Shown: positions 1 through 8,043, counted from the stretch's first letter. The stretch: 18,166 nucleotides of DNA from JBNGDW01 sp049975325 (GCA_049975325.1 JBNGDW010000025.1:1-18166); one strand, 5' to 3'. Made by a program: numbers and translations. The notes: generated from the sequence alone by a model not told the origin.

Positions 1-438
1 GTATATGATTTTATCAAAGCTGCCAGCAAATACAAAGATATTAAATCAATTAAAAAGACTCTTATCCAAGTTGGACTCTCCCCAGAAGAATACCTTGATC
101 GAGCTGTGGATAAAACTCTTAGCGGCGGCGAGCGAAAAAAAATAGAACTTGCATCAATCCTTGCAATGAAGCCCAAAGTAGCATTGCTGGATGAACCTGA
201 CTCTGGTATAGACATCGAATCAATTGAAAAAATATTTGAGGCTGTTAAACTCTTGAAGGCTGAAAAAACAACCGTAATCCTGATTACTCATAGCCTTGCG
301 GTGCTACGACACTCAGAACACGCATTCCTGCTCTGCCATGGAGAGCTTATAGATAAAGGTCCTACAGAAAAGATCATCCCATATTTCCAAGGAAAATGTA
401 TCCCATGTGATCATAAAAATGAGCCCGAAAAAAACTGA
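1..438 (+). CDS. sufC: SufC-like Fe-S assembly ATPase (5' partial)
   Basis: This is the C-terminal 145 residues of a cytoplasmic ABC-type ATPase; the reading frame is open from base 1, so the start and Walker A lie outside the window. It shows the signature LSGGERKK, a Walker B ending in LLDEPDSGID, and the H-loop ILITHS. The LDEPDSGID wording and the C-terminal segment (HGELIDKGPTEKI) are typical of SufC, which powers Fe-S cluster assembly with SufB/SufD and is not a membrane transporter. The next gene is a SufB/D-like scaffold whose longest reading overlaps this stop, so the two are surely co-transcribed. A GTG at 106 is an internal valine codon, not a start. The pair resembles the minimal two-gene SUF-like system (SmsC/SmsB) of anaerobes. 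The SufC family call is firm; the exact subtype is an inference. Confidence 0.9.
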   Translation, partial: VYDFIKAASKYKDIKSIKKTLIQVGLSPEEYLDRAVDKTLSGGERKKIELASILAMKPKVALLDEPDSGIDIESIEKIFEAVKLLKAEKTTVILITHSLAVLRHSEHAFLLCHGELIDKGPTEKIIPYFQGKCIPCDHKNEPEKN

Positions 439-1393
439 TGATTGGGTGGTGCAAATGAATGCCGAAAAAAATCTCATAAACGAATTATATAGTAATACAG
501 AGACAGATGTAAATGTATTGCAAGACCCGGAAGTCGCACATATAGTTTTGAATGCTAATAAAGTTCTGGGGCAACACTCTGTGCCAGGATTAATCGTTGA
601 GGCAAAGGAGCTAAAAGACGGCGTGAATGTAAAAATCCGAGTAGAAGATAATGTAAAAATAAAGAAAACCGTACATATGTGTTTTGGCATGATTCCTGAG
701 CAAGGAATACAACGGATAATTATGAATGTTCATGTCGGTAAAAATGCAGGAATTTCCATCCTTGCACATTGTATCTTTCCTAATGCCATTGAAGTGCAGC
801 ATATAATGAATGCGGAGATTACAGTGGATGAAGGAGGAGAATATTCTTATTTTGAAAAGCATGTTCATAGCCCTGAAGGGGGAGTAAAAGTGTATCCGAA
901 AGCAACTGTATATCTGAATGCCAATGCTCACTTTAAAACAGAATTTGAACTTATCAAGGGAAGAGTTGGTCTTATTGATATTGATTATGAGACCTTTGCG
1001 AAAGAGAGTAGCACAACTGAGATGACTTCCAGGATTAGCGGAATTGAAGATGACCTTATTAAAGTAAAAGAATCCGGGGTTCTTCAGGGTGAATATGCCA
1101 GGGGCGTGCTTACCTCCAAAATAGCTGTAAGAGATCGTGCCCGAGCGGAAGTATTCAATAAACTGAAGGCTACTGCAGCTTATGCCCGTGGCCATGTGGA
1201 TTGCAAGGAAATAGTACAAGATAATGGGGTCGCCCTTGCCATCCCCATCATTGAGGTGCATCATCCTAAGGCGCGCATTACACACGAGGCAGCAATAGGA
1301 AGTGTGGATACCAAACAACTCGAGACTTTAATGTCTCGCGGCCTTTCCGAAGAAGAAGCAGTAGATATTATAATTCAGGGACTTTTAAAATAA
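407..1393 (+). CDS. sufB: SufB/SufD-like Fe-S cluster scaffold protein
   Basis: This is the partner of the preceding SufC-like ATPase and the probable scaffold on which Fe-S clusters are built. At about 310-328 residues it is much shorter than E. coli SufB (about 495) or SufD (about 420). It is mostly the beta-helical SufBD core followed by the conserved C-terminal block THEAAIGSVD (H293) and LMSRGLSEEEAVDIIIQG. H293 sits where SufD/SufB carry their conserved SHG/THE histidine, and C266 in GHVDCKEI could be a cluster ligand. No sufD, sufS or sufU/E follows; the next gene is on the other strand. The start is uncertain: the GTG at 407 overlaps sufC by 32 bases and has a distant AAGGA, while ATGs at 419 and 455 are in frame, and 455 would avoid overlap. 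Family is confident; the role in a minimal SufBC system is inferred. Confidence 0.88.
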   Translation: MIIKMSPKKTDDWVVQMNAEKNLINELYSNTETDVNVLQDPEVAHIVLNANKVLGQHSVPGLIVEAKELKDGVNVKIRVEDNVKIKKTVHMCFGMIPEQGIQRIIMNVHVGKNAGISILAHCIFPNAIEVQHIMNAEITVDEGGEYSYFEKHVHSPEGGVKVYPKATVYLNANAHFKTEFELIKGRVGLIDIDYETFAKESSTTEMTSRISGIEDDLIKVKESGVLQGEYARGVLTSKIAVRDRARAEVFNKLKATAAYARGHVDCKEIVQDNGVALAIPIIEVHHPKARITHEAAIGSVDTKQLETLMSRGLSEEEAVDIIIQGLLK

Positions 1394-1507
1394 TTTGCTA
1401 TACTGACTAAAAATAGAGGCAGTGGGAAAAGAGACGAGATTTAATTCAAAATGTAACTAACAAATGATTTATCTGGCATTTTTGTTCTAAGCCGTTGCTT
1501 TCGGGTA

Positions 1508-2248
1508 TCATGTCATACTAATATATGCAATCATTGAGTTAAAATTTTCCCCTTCCCTGCGATAGGAAAAGAAGTTATGGTTGCAGCATGTGCAAATTCC
1601 TGTATCATATATTTTATAAACTCCCCTATTTTTGAGCTGCGTCTTTATGCACGATTGGATATCCAAAAATATTCCCCCATCCCGCTCCAGGCAATTTTGC
1701 CAGCCAAACTGGTCGGCTATAGTCGTATTTATTTTGTAGCAACAAGAAGGGATCGAAGGACCGAGTATGGCTATAATCCTTCCAGAATTTACCAAAAACT
1801 CATCGCTCATCAGCTCTACAGCGGCACCCACGATATTTTTGCCCGTGCCCTCCCGTCCTGAATGAATCAGTCCAATTATATTTTTCTCTGGTTCAAAGAG
1901 ATAAACTGGTACACAATCAGCTACAATAATGGCAAGGATGAGCTTGCTATCTGCAGTAATAAGACCATCTGCATTGGGGATAGCATCTTTCTGAGAATAA
2001 ACCCCTTTTCCTCTGTCCGAAGCAGTAGCAATATAAATATTATTTGAGTGCGTTTGCTGAAGTAAAACAGCGTCTCTGAGAAAAAGCCCTGCCGAATGAA
2101 AGAAGTTTTCCCTGGCGCGGGCTCGCTCTGAGTAAGTATTATTTTTATATCCAAGATTCCCAAAATACCGCGTAGAAATTCCGGCCTGAATATGTGGGTA
2201 GTCTCTTAAGACTTCATATTTTAGAATGTTGCCTGCATAATATACCAT
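1508..2248 (-). CDS. pgeF: YfiH/PgeF-family peptidoglycan editing factor / purine nucleoside enzyme
   Basis: This belongs to the YfiH/YlmD/LACC1 family (formerly 'multicopper polyphenol oxidase', DUF152). Members are zinc enzymes acting on purine nucleosides, and E. coli PgeF removes wrongly built peptidoglycan precursors. Counted from the ATG at 2248 (246 residues), the three predicted metal ligands are H67 in LLQQTHSN, C112 in VADCVPVY and H129 in IHSGREGTGKN. The later motifs GPSIPSCCYKI and CTCC...FFSYRREG are also present, so the protein looks complete and active. The usual H-x-GWRGT is HSGREGT here. A TTG two codons upstream is possible, but neither start has a strong ribosome-binding site. 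The gene lies downstream of ftcD on the same strand, separated by a hairpin, so it may have its own promoter. The exact substrate cannot be told from sequence. Confidence 0.88.
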   Translation of the reverse strand: MVYYAGNILKYEVLRDYPHIQAGISTRYFGNLGYKNNTYSERARARENFFHSAGLFLRDAVLLQQTHSNNIYIATASDRGKGVYSQKDAIPNADGLITADSKLILAIIVADCVPVYLFEPEKNIIGLIHSGREGTGKNIVGAAVELMSDEFLVNSGRIIAILGPSIPSCCYKINTTIADQFGWQNCLERDGGIFLDIQSCIKTQLKNRGVYKIYDTGICTCCNHNFFSYRREGENFNSMIAYISMT

Positions 2249-2289
2249 AGCCAAGAAATGATCATTATAGTTTTACAGCTAGTTTGGAC

Positions 2290-2328
2290 AAAAATGTAGG
2301 GGCATGCAATATACATGCATGCCCTTTT
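2290..2328 (-). terminator. Putative hairpin terminator after ftcD
   Basis: A perfect 8-bp stem GGGCATGC / GCATGCCC (2300-2307 with 2317-2324) encloses a 9-base loop and lies just beyond the ftcD stop. On the minus strand the stem is preceded by an A run and followed by TACATTTTTG, so the U tract begins a few bases late. On the plus strand it is followed by TTTT. It could work in either direction, but the only gene ending beside it is ftcD. The outer sequence (TGTAGGGGC) also resembles dispersed GTAGGGGC-type palindromes. Confidence 0.55.
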
Positions 2329-2352
2329 CAAGAGTATATTTTGAAATTAGAC

Positions 2353-4047
2353 TCATAGCAATTTACTTGCCACTATATCACTAACCTTTTGAGTAAGATC
2401 TTCGGCTTTTTTAGAAAGGCTTTCGGCTTCATCAAGAATTTGCTGTTTTACTGAATCGTCTTTGATTCCAGGCAAATTTATCTTTACATTAAGATACCCT
2501 GCTTTAACCCCGTTCAGAGCAGTATCAGCTGCTACACCTGCATCTGAGATAGCATTAGGATTTCCTCTTTCTGCCGCTGTTTGGGCAAGCTCGATGGCAG
2601 AGTAACACAACCTCATTGTATTTAGCGGAACATTAGTAGCATTGAGCGTAGCCTCCTGCATAGCCTCTCCACGCTTCTTCTTTTCTTCTTCGGTTGATTT
2701 AGGTAGTCGCATAGCCGCCATAACTTTATTGAAAGCCTCCGTATCTAAATCAACAGTATCGAGCAACTTTTTCTTAAGCCCTTGCGCCTGGTATGCAGTT
2801 TCGATCATAAGCTGTTCGTTTTCTTTGTAGGCAATACGCTCCTCAGTAGATTTGAATTTTCGCTTTCCAGTTGTAAGATTGCATACCATTGAAGTAAGAG
2901 CAGCTGCCAAACTTCCACAGAGTGCTGCAACGCTTCCACCTCCAGGCGCTGGAGAAGAAGAGGCAAGTTCATCAACAAAATCAGAAACACTCCTATTTAC
3001 TAAAAGGTCTTTCTTCGCAATCCGCCATTCAATTATTTTTTCATAAGGATCAAATTTTGCAATATCATTAAGACCAAGTGACCTGGTAGCAATGTGTACC
3101 AGCTCTTTTTCACTTACGCCATACGAAGAGCCTTGTTTTTGGAGAAAATATTTTCCAGCCATAAGCATAGGTTCAAGAGGCGTAAGTCCCACAAGCTCAC
3201 TTCCTGTAACGACAAGCCCTTTTTGTGATGCTATCTCTTGCACCTTATCATACACAAGATGGGGGGGAGAGACCTTGTAATTAGTAAAATTTATCGAGAT
3301 TTGCGCACATCCATACTCAGGTATATACCAGCCGATTGCTTTTACATCTTTAAATAGCCCAGACTCATATACAAAATTCCCATTTTCATCGCGCACAGGC
3401 TGATAATTCTCATCTCGTTTTTTATGCCCTTTTTCACGAATTGTAAGAGCAATGTCATTAGCCTTTTTCTTATCACGAGTATTAAGGTTGATATTATAAG
3501 CTATGAGGAATTCTCGCGCACCTGTAACAAGGGCACCGGCGCGGGAATTAAATTCTGCAGGACCAAAATCTGGCTTGAATTCTGGCTTTTTCAGCTTCTC
3601 AGGCAGGGCTTCGTATTCTCCCTGGCGAATATAAGCAAGATTTTTCCGCTCTGGAGTTGAGGCAGAATTTTCATAAAGATAAACAGGAATTTGTAATTCT
3701 TCTCCAACTCTTTTCCCTACTCTTTTTGAGATTTCCACACAATCATCCATAGTCACTCCAGATACTGGGACAAATGGGCAGACATCTGTCGCACCCATAC
3801 GCGGATGAGCACCTTTATGATTACGCATATCTATTACTTCTGAAGCTTTTTTGACCGCCAGAAAAGCTGCTTCTTCTACTCCTTCAGGAGTGCCTACAAA
3901 TGTAACTACTGTCCGATTCGTATCCTTACCGGGATCAACATCAAGCAAAGTAACATCATCCACTGACTCAATTGCGTCTGTAATTTGCTTGATCACATTT
4001 AAGTCTCGTCCTTCACTAAAGTTTGGTACGCATTCTACTATTTTCAT
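2353..4047 (-). CDS. ftcD: Bifunctional formiminotransferase-cyclodeaminase
   Basis: This is a 564-residue fusion of two folate enzymes. The N-terminal part (about 1-300) is glutamate formiminotransferase, moving the formimino group from N-formimino-L-glutamate to tetrahydrofolate. It begins MKIVECVPNFSEGRD and contains NHKGAHPRMGATD, where H81 matches the catalytic histidine (H82 in mammalian FTCD). The C-terminal part (about 352-564) is the cyclodeaminase, which converts 5-formimino-THF to 5,10-methenyl-THF and ammonia. It shows SSSPAPGGGSVAAL (364-376), the DTEAF region (435-439) and GNPNAISDAGVAAD. Length equals the fused form common in Bacteroidota and animals; many bacteria have separate proteins. 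A GGGAG ribosome-binding site sits 6 bases before the ATG. It follows the DUF1844 gene by 51 bases. No other histidine-degradation gene is visible, so it may feed one-carbon metabolism from formiminoglutamate made elsewhere. Confidence 0.96.
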   Translation of the reverse strand: MKIVECVPNFSEGRDLNVIKQITDAIESVDDVTLLDVDPGKDTNRTVVTFVGTPEGVEEAAFLAVKKASEVIDMRNHKGAHPRMGATDVCPFVPVSGVTMDDCVEISKRVGKRVGEELQIPVYLYENSASTPERKNLAYIRQGEYEALPEKLKKPEFKPDFGPAEFNSRAGALVTGAREFLIAYNINLNTRDKKKANDIALTIREKGHKKRDENYQPVRDENGNFVYESGLFKDVKAIGWYIPEYGCAQISINFTNYKVSPPHLVYDKVQEIASQKGLVVTGSELVGLTPLEPMLMAGKYFLQKQGSSYGVSEKELVHIATRSLGLNDIAKFDPYEKIIEWRIAKKDLLVNRSVSDFVDELASSSPAPGGGSVAALCGSLAAALTSMVCNLTTGKRKFKSTEERIAYKENEQLMIETAYQAQGLKKKLLDTVDLDTEAFNKVMAAMRLPKSTEEEKKKRGEAMQEATLNATNVPLNTMRLCYSAIELAQTAAERGNPNAISDAGVAADTALNGVKAGYLNVKINLPGIKDDSVKQQILDEAESLSKKAEDLTQKVSDIVASKLL

Positions 4048-4098
4048 ATAATACTCCCATTGATTTTGGACTTCACGGCTTTATCTCTCAAATAAGAA

Positions 4099-4422
4099 TT
4101 AATCCTTTTTTTCTTTCTGATTTTTGGTTTCGTCTGAGGCTTTATCTGAATCTGAATTAGCGGACTCTTCTTTTTTCACCTCATCGACATAATTGAGCTT
4201 TAAATCAGTTATTGTCCTATCAAGAAATTCCTGCTCTTCCTCAGTTAGATTGCCGCGAGTTTTTGCCCTTATAGCGTCAAGGGTTTCAATAGTGGACTGT
4301 ACAACGATAAGATTGCGTTCCACTTTTTGGGTTAATGGATTCATAATCTTTCCCAGTCCTATCATACCTTGCATCTGAAGAGAAAATATGAGCTGTTGAA
4401 AAACTAAATCATGCTCGTCCAT
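4099..4422 (-). CDS. DUF1844 family small protein
   Basis: A 107-residue protein of the DUF1844 family, whose function is unknown. The recognisable core runs from FQQLIFSLQMQGMIGLGKIMNP through TLDAIRAKTRGNLTEEEQEFL to the end of the helical part. The last 25 or so residues are a charged, disordered Lys/Glu/Ser/Asp tail ending NQKEKKD. The start is the ATG at 4422, which has GGAGG 5 bases upstream; an in-frame TTG at 4434 overlaps that site and is unlikely. Only 12 bases separate this ATG from the pyrE stop, so the two are translated from one message, with ftcD 51 bases further on. The family is usually small, soluble and helical; nothing here suggests a membrane segment or an active site. 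Confidence 0.85.
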   Translation of the reverse strand: MDEHDLVFQQLIFSLQMQGMIGLGKIMNPLTQKVERNLIVVQSTIETLDAIRAKTRGNLTEEEQEFLDRTITDLKLNYVDEVKKEESANSDSDKASDETKNQKEKKD

Positions 4423-4434
4423 AGATTCCTCCAA

Positions 4435-5007
4435 TCATTTCCCGGTTGACCCGGGTTTACTTATCGGAATATTTTTATCACATAGCGGGCATGCTTCTGG
4501 CTTGTATGTTTCAATGGAAAGAGTAAGCAAAGAATGGGTAGGTATACCAAAATCAATAGTGCCTCCGCTTCTGTCAACAATCAAGCCAACGCCCTTTGGC
4601 ACTGCCTGATACTGCCTTAGACAATCGATAACCTCAAATACACTTCCACCGGTTGTTGTCACATCTTCAACAATCATTACTTTATCACCCTCAGTAATAT
4701 CAAACCCACTTCTAATTTTCATAACTCCGTCTAGTCGCTGAGTAAAAACAAATCGTTTACCCAGCTGCTTAGCCACTTCATACCCCAGCACAATCGCTCC
4801 CATTGCCGGGCTTACTACAACATCAAATTCTATAGCTGCAATCTTTTTGGTGAGCTCTGTGCAAAGCCGTTTAACATAGACCGGGTATTGAATCAGCTTA
4901 ATTTTTTCTATATAATATTCGCTGTGTAGTCCTGATGTCAAAAGAAAATGTCCCTTCAAAATGGCGCCAGTCTTATACAAAATATCTTTAATTTCTTCTG
5001 GTTTCAT
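4435..5007 (-). CDS. pyrE: Orotate phosphoribosyltransferase
   Basis: PyrE joins orotate and PRPP to make orotidine 5'-phosphate in de novo pyrimidine synthesis in the cytoplasm. The 190-residue protein has the type I phosphoribosyltransferase fold: the PRPP-binding loop is VMIVEDVTTTGGS (110-122), with acidic residues E114 and D115. Upstream, VVSPAMGAIVLGYEVA (64-79) forms the ribose/pyrophosphate-binding loop and FLLTSGLHSEYYIEK (21-35) the orotate-side region. The C-terminal CPLC (173-176) with PISKPGS is a feature of one clade of bacterial and archaeal PyrE. The ATG at 5007 is preceded by AAGGGAAGG. It is the first gene of a leftward run pyrE, DUF1844, ftcD and is divergent from the tRNA and tyrS. 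No other pyr genes are in the window. Confidence 0.96.
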   Translation of the reverse strand: MKPEEIKDILYKTGAILKGHFLLTSGLHSEYYIEKIKLIQYPVYVKRLCTELTKKIAAIEFDVVVSPAMGAIVLGYEVAKQLGKRFVFTQRLDGVMKIRSGFDITEGDKVMIVEDVTTTGGSVFEVIDCLRQYQAVPKGVGLIVDRSGGTIDFGIPTHSLLTLSIETYKPEACPLCDKNIPISKPGSTGK

Positions 5008-5078
5008 CTTGACCTTCCCTTATATTTTATTTAGATTTTCTTGACACGCATGCTTTTAAAACCACCTTTTGACCTTAT

Positions 5079-5167
5079 GCTGAAGTGGCGGAATAGGTAG
5101 ACGCGCTAGGTTCAGGACCTAGTCCCGATAAATCGGGGTAGGGGTTCAAGTCCCCTCTTCAGCACCA
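5079..5167 (+). tRNA. tRNA-Leu (anticodon CAG)
   Basis: A complete class II tRNA. The acceptor stem GCTGAAG pairs with CTTCAGC, followed by discriminator A and an encoded CCA (5165-5167). The anticodon stem CTAGG/CCTAG carries the 7-base loop TTCAGGA, giving anticodon CAG for CUG leucine codons. The long variable arm (stem CCCGAT/ATCGGG) and the T arm GGGG-TTCAAGT-CCCC confirm the leucine class. It sits alone between divergent pyrE and tyrS. A TTGACA at 5041-5046 might be its -35, but no good -10 was seen. Confidence 0.97.
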
Positions 5168-5274
5168 ATCTTTGCAAAGGGTTGTATATTTTGAGAGAAC
5201 TTGTCAAGTAAATAAGTAAATAAAAAGATTAGCTTCTCCTAAATAATCAAGTAATATAAACTAGTGGAGTGACA

Positions 5275-6489
5275 TTGAACTTGAATAAACAGTTATCATT
5301 AATTAAAGATCAGCGGGTTGAAGAAATTATACCTGAGGATGACCTCATTAAAAAACTAAAAAAGGCACAGCAGACAGGAACTCGGTTGCGGGTAAAATAT
5401 GGTATAGATCCCACAGGCTATGATGTCCATATTGGACATATGGTCCCTATTCGTAAGATGCGTGACTTTCAAGAACTTGGTCATATTGGGGTGATTGTTA
5501 TTGGGGATTTTACCGCCCAAATCGGGGACCCTACAGGACTGGATAAAACACGAAAGGCTCTTTCTGCCGAGGAGGTCAAACAAAACGCAGCTAAATATAT
5601 GGAACAATTATATAGAATCTTGGATCCAAAGAAAACTGAGGTGAGATGGCAGTCTGAGTGGTTTAAAAAGATGACCCTTGAAGATGTAATCAATCTGCTT
5701 TCAAAATTCACCTTCGCTCAACTAATGGCACACGAAACATTCCGTAAAAGATATGAAAACGGAAAACCTCTCTCTTTGCATGAAATTATGTATCCAATAC
5801 TCCAGGCTTATGACTCCGTAGCAATCAATGCTGATATCGAGCTGGGAGCAAGTGAACAAAAATTTAACATACTTGCCGGCAGAGAATTACAAAGAATGCT
5901 GGGTATGGAACCACAAGTCGCAATCCTTTCCCCGATTCTTTTTGGAACTGATGGAAAAGAAAAAATGAGTAAAAGCCTGAACAATTATATTGCTATTTTC
6001 GACTCTCCAGAAGAAAAATATGGAAAGGTAATGTCTATCCCTGATTCTGCAATTATAAATTATTTTAAATTGGCAACAAATCTGAGTCTTGAGGAGATAA
6101 AAGAGATAGAAAACACATTAAATGGTGGAAAAGAAAATCCCAAAAATATCAAGATGAGACTGGCAAGGGAGATTGTTACCTTGTACGATGGCAAAGAGGC
6201 AGCCCAAAAGGCAGAAGAGCATTTTCAGAGGATTTTCGCTGAAAAAAAGATTCCTGATAAACTGCCTGAATATACAACAAATAAAGAAAAATACTGGATC
6301 GTTAAACTGCTTGCCGATGCTGGACTTGTAAAAAGTAATAGCGAAGCCCGACGCTTGATAACACAAGGTGCGGTTACAATCAATGGAAAAAAGATAAAAG
6401 ATACCGATGTAGAAATTCAAGTAACCGATGGGATGGTAATTCAAGTAGGAAAACTTCGTTTCTGCAAGATAAAAAAGGATAACACTTAA
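5275..6489 (+). CDS. tyrS: Tyrosyl-tRNA synthetase
   Basis: A cytoplasmic class I aminoacyl-tRNA synthetase charging tRNA-Tyr. The Rossmann catalytic core has HIGH at residues 52-55 (GIDPTGYDVHIGH) and KMSKS at 230-234 (GKEKMSKSLNN). ADIELGASEQKFNILAGREL is typical of the type 2 bacterial TyrRS of about 400 residues. The last 65 residues form an S4 RNA-binding domain (SEARRLITQGAVTINGKKI). The best start is TTG at 5275, since GGAG at 5266-5269 lies 5 bases before it; the in-frame GTG at 5269 overlaps that ribosome-binding site. That gives 404 residues. The 100-base leader after the tRNA shows an AAGTAAAT direct repeat but no recognisable T-box. Confidence 0.95.
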   Translation: MNLNKQLSLIKDQRVEEIIPEDDLIKKLKKAQQTGTRLRVKYGIDPTGYDVHIGHMVPIRKMRDFQELGHIGVIVIGDFTAQIGDPTGLDKTRKALSAEEVKQNAAKYMEQLYRILDPKKTEVRWQSEWFKKMTLEDVINLLSKFTFAQLMAHETFRKRYENGKPLSLHEIMYPILQAYDSVAINADIELGASEQKFNILAGRELQRMLGMEPQVAILSPILFGTDGKEKMSKSLNNYIAIFDSPEEKYGKVMSIPDSAIINYFKLATNLSLEEIKEIENTLNGGKENPKNIKMRLAREIVTLYDGKEAAQKAEEHFQRIFAEKKIPDKLPEYTTNKEKYWIVKLLADAGLVKSNSEARRLITQGAVTINGKKIKDTDVEIQVTDGMVIQVGKLRFCKIKKDNT

Positions 6490-6527
6490 TTATGATATTT
6501 TCGGCTTAGCCGAGAAAGGAACTTAAG

Positions 6528-7448
6528 ATGAAAAAAATACTAACTATCGTTGTCCTCCTTCTCTCTGCAACCTACGGATTTGCTGATGAATCTCTTGAAG
6601 ACAAACTTGCAAACCTTGCTGAAGAGGGTGGGAAAGACTATCTAAGACCTTTAGTTACTGCATTTGGCACAGACCTTAATTCAGGCTGGCTTTTTAGTGC
6701 AAAGGCTACCAAGCCTCTTCGATTTGGAATTACTTTGAGTGGAATTGCCTCTTTCGTGCCTGGCGAAGATAAATCATTTTTTATGGAAAATCCGAACACA
6801 ACTATCTACGAGGGTGTGCAGACAGAGACAGCCACTATATTTGGAGAAAAAGGCGGATTTTTTGCGCCTAAACCTGAGTTGGAAAGCACTGTTGACACAC
6901 TCTGGCTTCCAGATGGAGTAGATTTTGATATCGCACCAATCATTACCCCACAAATATTTATTGGCTTGCCAAAGGGATTTGAGCTATCTGCGCGAGGCTT
7001 GCCACCCATAAAAATTGATGATGATATCGGGGACCTTTCCTTTTGGGGAATTGGACTCAAACACGAGATTACAACATGGATGCCACTGCTTCCCATTGAT
7101 ATATCTCTGCAAGGGGCATATCAGTCTCTAAAAGTAGGAGATGTTGTTACGGCACACACCACCTTCTTAAATGCGGCTGTGAGCAAAAAACTGCTCTCAT
7201 TCACCTTTTATGGAGGAGTTGGTTTAGAATCTACAACCGCTAATGTAGAGTACAAATATACCTATTACAAAGTTGACGAGGGCGGCGCCACTCCCGTTGA
7301 AAAACAGATAAAGTTTGATCTAGATGGCGAAAATGAATTTCGCTTTTTTGCTGGAATACGATACCATTTTCTGGCGTTTGACCTCTGTGCTGACTATTCA
7401 TATGGCAACTATTCTGTCCTGAGGCTTGGCCTGGGAGCATCTTTCTAA
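6528..7448 (+). CDS. Signal-peptide outer-membrane beta-barrel-like protein (DUF6588-like)
   Basis: A 306-residue exported protein of unknown function. The N-terminus MKKILTIVVLLLSATYGFA is a classical signal peptide with likely cleavage after A19. The rest has alternating hydrophobic/polar segments rich in Gly and aromatics, and ends ...VLRLGLGASF with a terminal Phe, the usual signal for outer-membrane beta-barrel insertion. The segment DYLRPLVTAFGTDLNSGW resembles DUF6588 proteins of the Bacteroidota/FCB group; that link is from memory and moderate. There is an AAGGA ribosome-binding site 7 bases before the ATG, and a 13-base hairpin TCGGC-TTA-GCCGA at 6501-6513 just ahead of it. It follows tyrS by 38 bases, so it may be read through, and ends 127 bases before fur with no clear terminator. 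A role in transport is possible but not shown. Confidence 0.75.
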   Translation: MKKILTIVVLLLSATYGFADESLEDKLANLAEEGGKDYLRPLVTAFGTDLNSGWLFSAKATKPLRFGITLSGIASFVPGEDKSFFMENPNTTIYEGVQTETATIFGEKGGFFAPKPELESTVDTLWLPDGVDFDIAPIITPQIFIGLPKGFELSARGLPPIKIDDDIGDLSFWGIGLKHEITTWMPLLPIDISLQGAYQSLKVGDVVTAHTTFLNAAVSKKLLSFTFYGGVGLESTTANVEYKYTYYKVDEGGATPVEKQIKFDLDGENEFRFFAGIRYHFLAFDLCADYSYGNYSVLRLGLGASF

Positions 7449-7505
7449 AAATCTTCTTTTGACCTGATATCATAGTGTTAGTTAGTATATGACGCGATGT
7501 GAGGG

Positions 7506-7533
7506 TTGACAATCTTGGATTAATTTATATACT
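7506..7533 (+). promoter_or_regulatory. Predicted sigma-70 promoter of fur-feoAB
   Basis: A perfect -35 TTGACA (7506-7511) and a near-perfect -10 TATACT (7528-7533) are separated by 16 bases, giving a predicted start near 7540. A Fur-like dyad follows directly at 7542-7560. This is the best-looking promoter in the window. Confidence 0.7.
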
Positions 7534-7541
7534 TTAATTTT

Positions 7542-7560
7542 AAGATTAAGTCTCAATCTT
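7542..7560 (+). promoter_or_regulatory. Fur-box-like operator in front of fur
   Basis: The 19-base dyad AAGATTAAG-T-CTCAATCTT has 9-1-9 geometry with 8 of 9 positions symmetric, the layout of the classical Fur box. It covers the predicted transcription start and lies 15 bases before the fur ATG, where bound protein would block transcription. Thirteen of its bases (AGATTAAGTCTCA) recur exactly at 10180-10192. Autorepression by Fur is inferred. Confidence 0.6.
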
Positions 7561-7575
7561 ATAAAAGAAAAAATT

Positions 7576-8043
7576 ATGAAATATGAAGTAAGAAAATTTC
7601 AAAAATTTATCCAGAAATATGATCTTCTCTGGTCAAGAGAGAGAAAAATAGTATCTGAACAGGTCTTCGCTAATCATTTTCATTTTACCGCTGACGACCT
7701 TTTTATGCAGCTTAATAAAAAAGGGAAGAACATTTCGCGTGCTACCGTATACCGTACATTAAACTTATTAGAGAAAAGCGGGCTGATTAACAAGATACAA
7801 ATGGAAAGTGGAATGCATCTTTATGAGCCTATTTATGGGCGTGAGCATCATGACCACCTTATCTGTCAAAGATGCGGAAAAATGATAGAATTTTACTCTC
7901 CAGATATAGAAGATATTCAGTCCCAGATCGCAAGAGAGAATGGCTTTATTATGACCGGACACAGTCTAAACATTTATGGCATCTGTGCTGAATGCAAAAA
8001 CAAAATAACCCAAAATGATACAGACTCTGCTGGAGACAAGTAA
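7576..8043 (+). CDS. fur: Fur-family metal-responsive transcriptional regulator
   Basis: A 155-residue regulator of the Fur/Zur/PerR family. The N-terminal winged helix contains the recognition region ISRATVYRTLNLLEKSGLI (53-71). The dimerisation and metal half has REHHDHLICQRCGKMIEFYSPDIEDIQ, with the His cluster H91/H92/H94, the structural-zinc pair C97-x2-C100, and a second pair C137-x2-C140 (GICAECK). Position directly before feoA and feoB makes iron-responsive Fur more likely than Zur or PerR. It has a strong promoter and a dyad operator just upstream and no clear ribosome-binding site before the ATG at 7576. Its stop is 16 bases from the feoA start, so it heads a fur-feoA-feoB operon. 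Which metal it senses is inferred from context. Confidence 0.93.
   Translation: MKYEVRKFQKFIQKYDLLWSRERKIVSEQVFANHFHFTADDLFMQLNKKGKNISRATVYRTLNLLEKSGLINKIQMESGMHLYEPIYGREHHDHLICQRCGKMIEFYSPDIEDIQSQIARENGFIMTGHSLNIYGICAECKNKITQNDTDSAGDK

Noticed and set aside
611..1318. Long minus-strand open frame opposite the SufB/D-like gene
   Set aside because: It is fully inside a well-conserved gene, gives a Cys/His/Tyr-rich unlikely protein and has no family motifs.
5168..5274. T-box leader in front of tyrS
   Set aside because: No T-box consensus, specifier stem or antiterminator pair was found; only an AAGTAAAT direct repeat is present.
6501..6513. Hairpin TCGGC-TTA-GCCGA after tyrS as a terminator
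   Set aside because: The stem is only 5 bp with no T tract on either strand, and it abuts the ribosome-binding site of the next gene.
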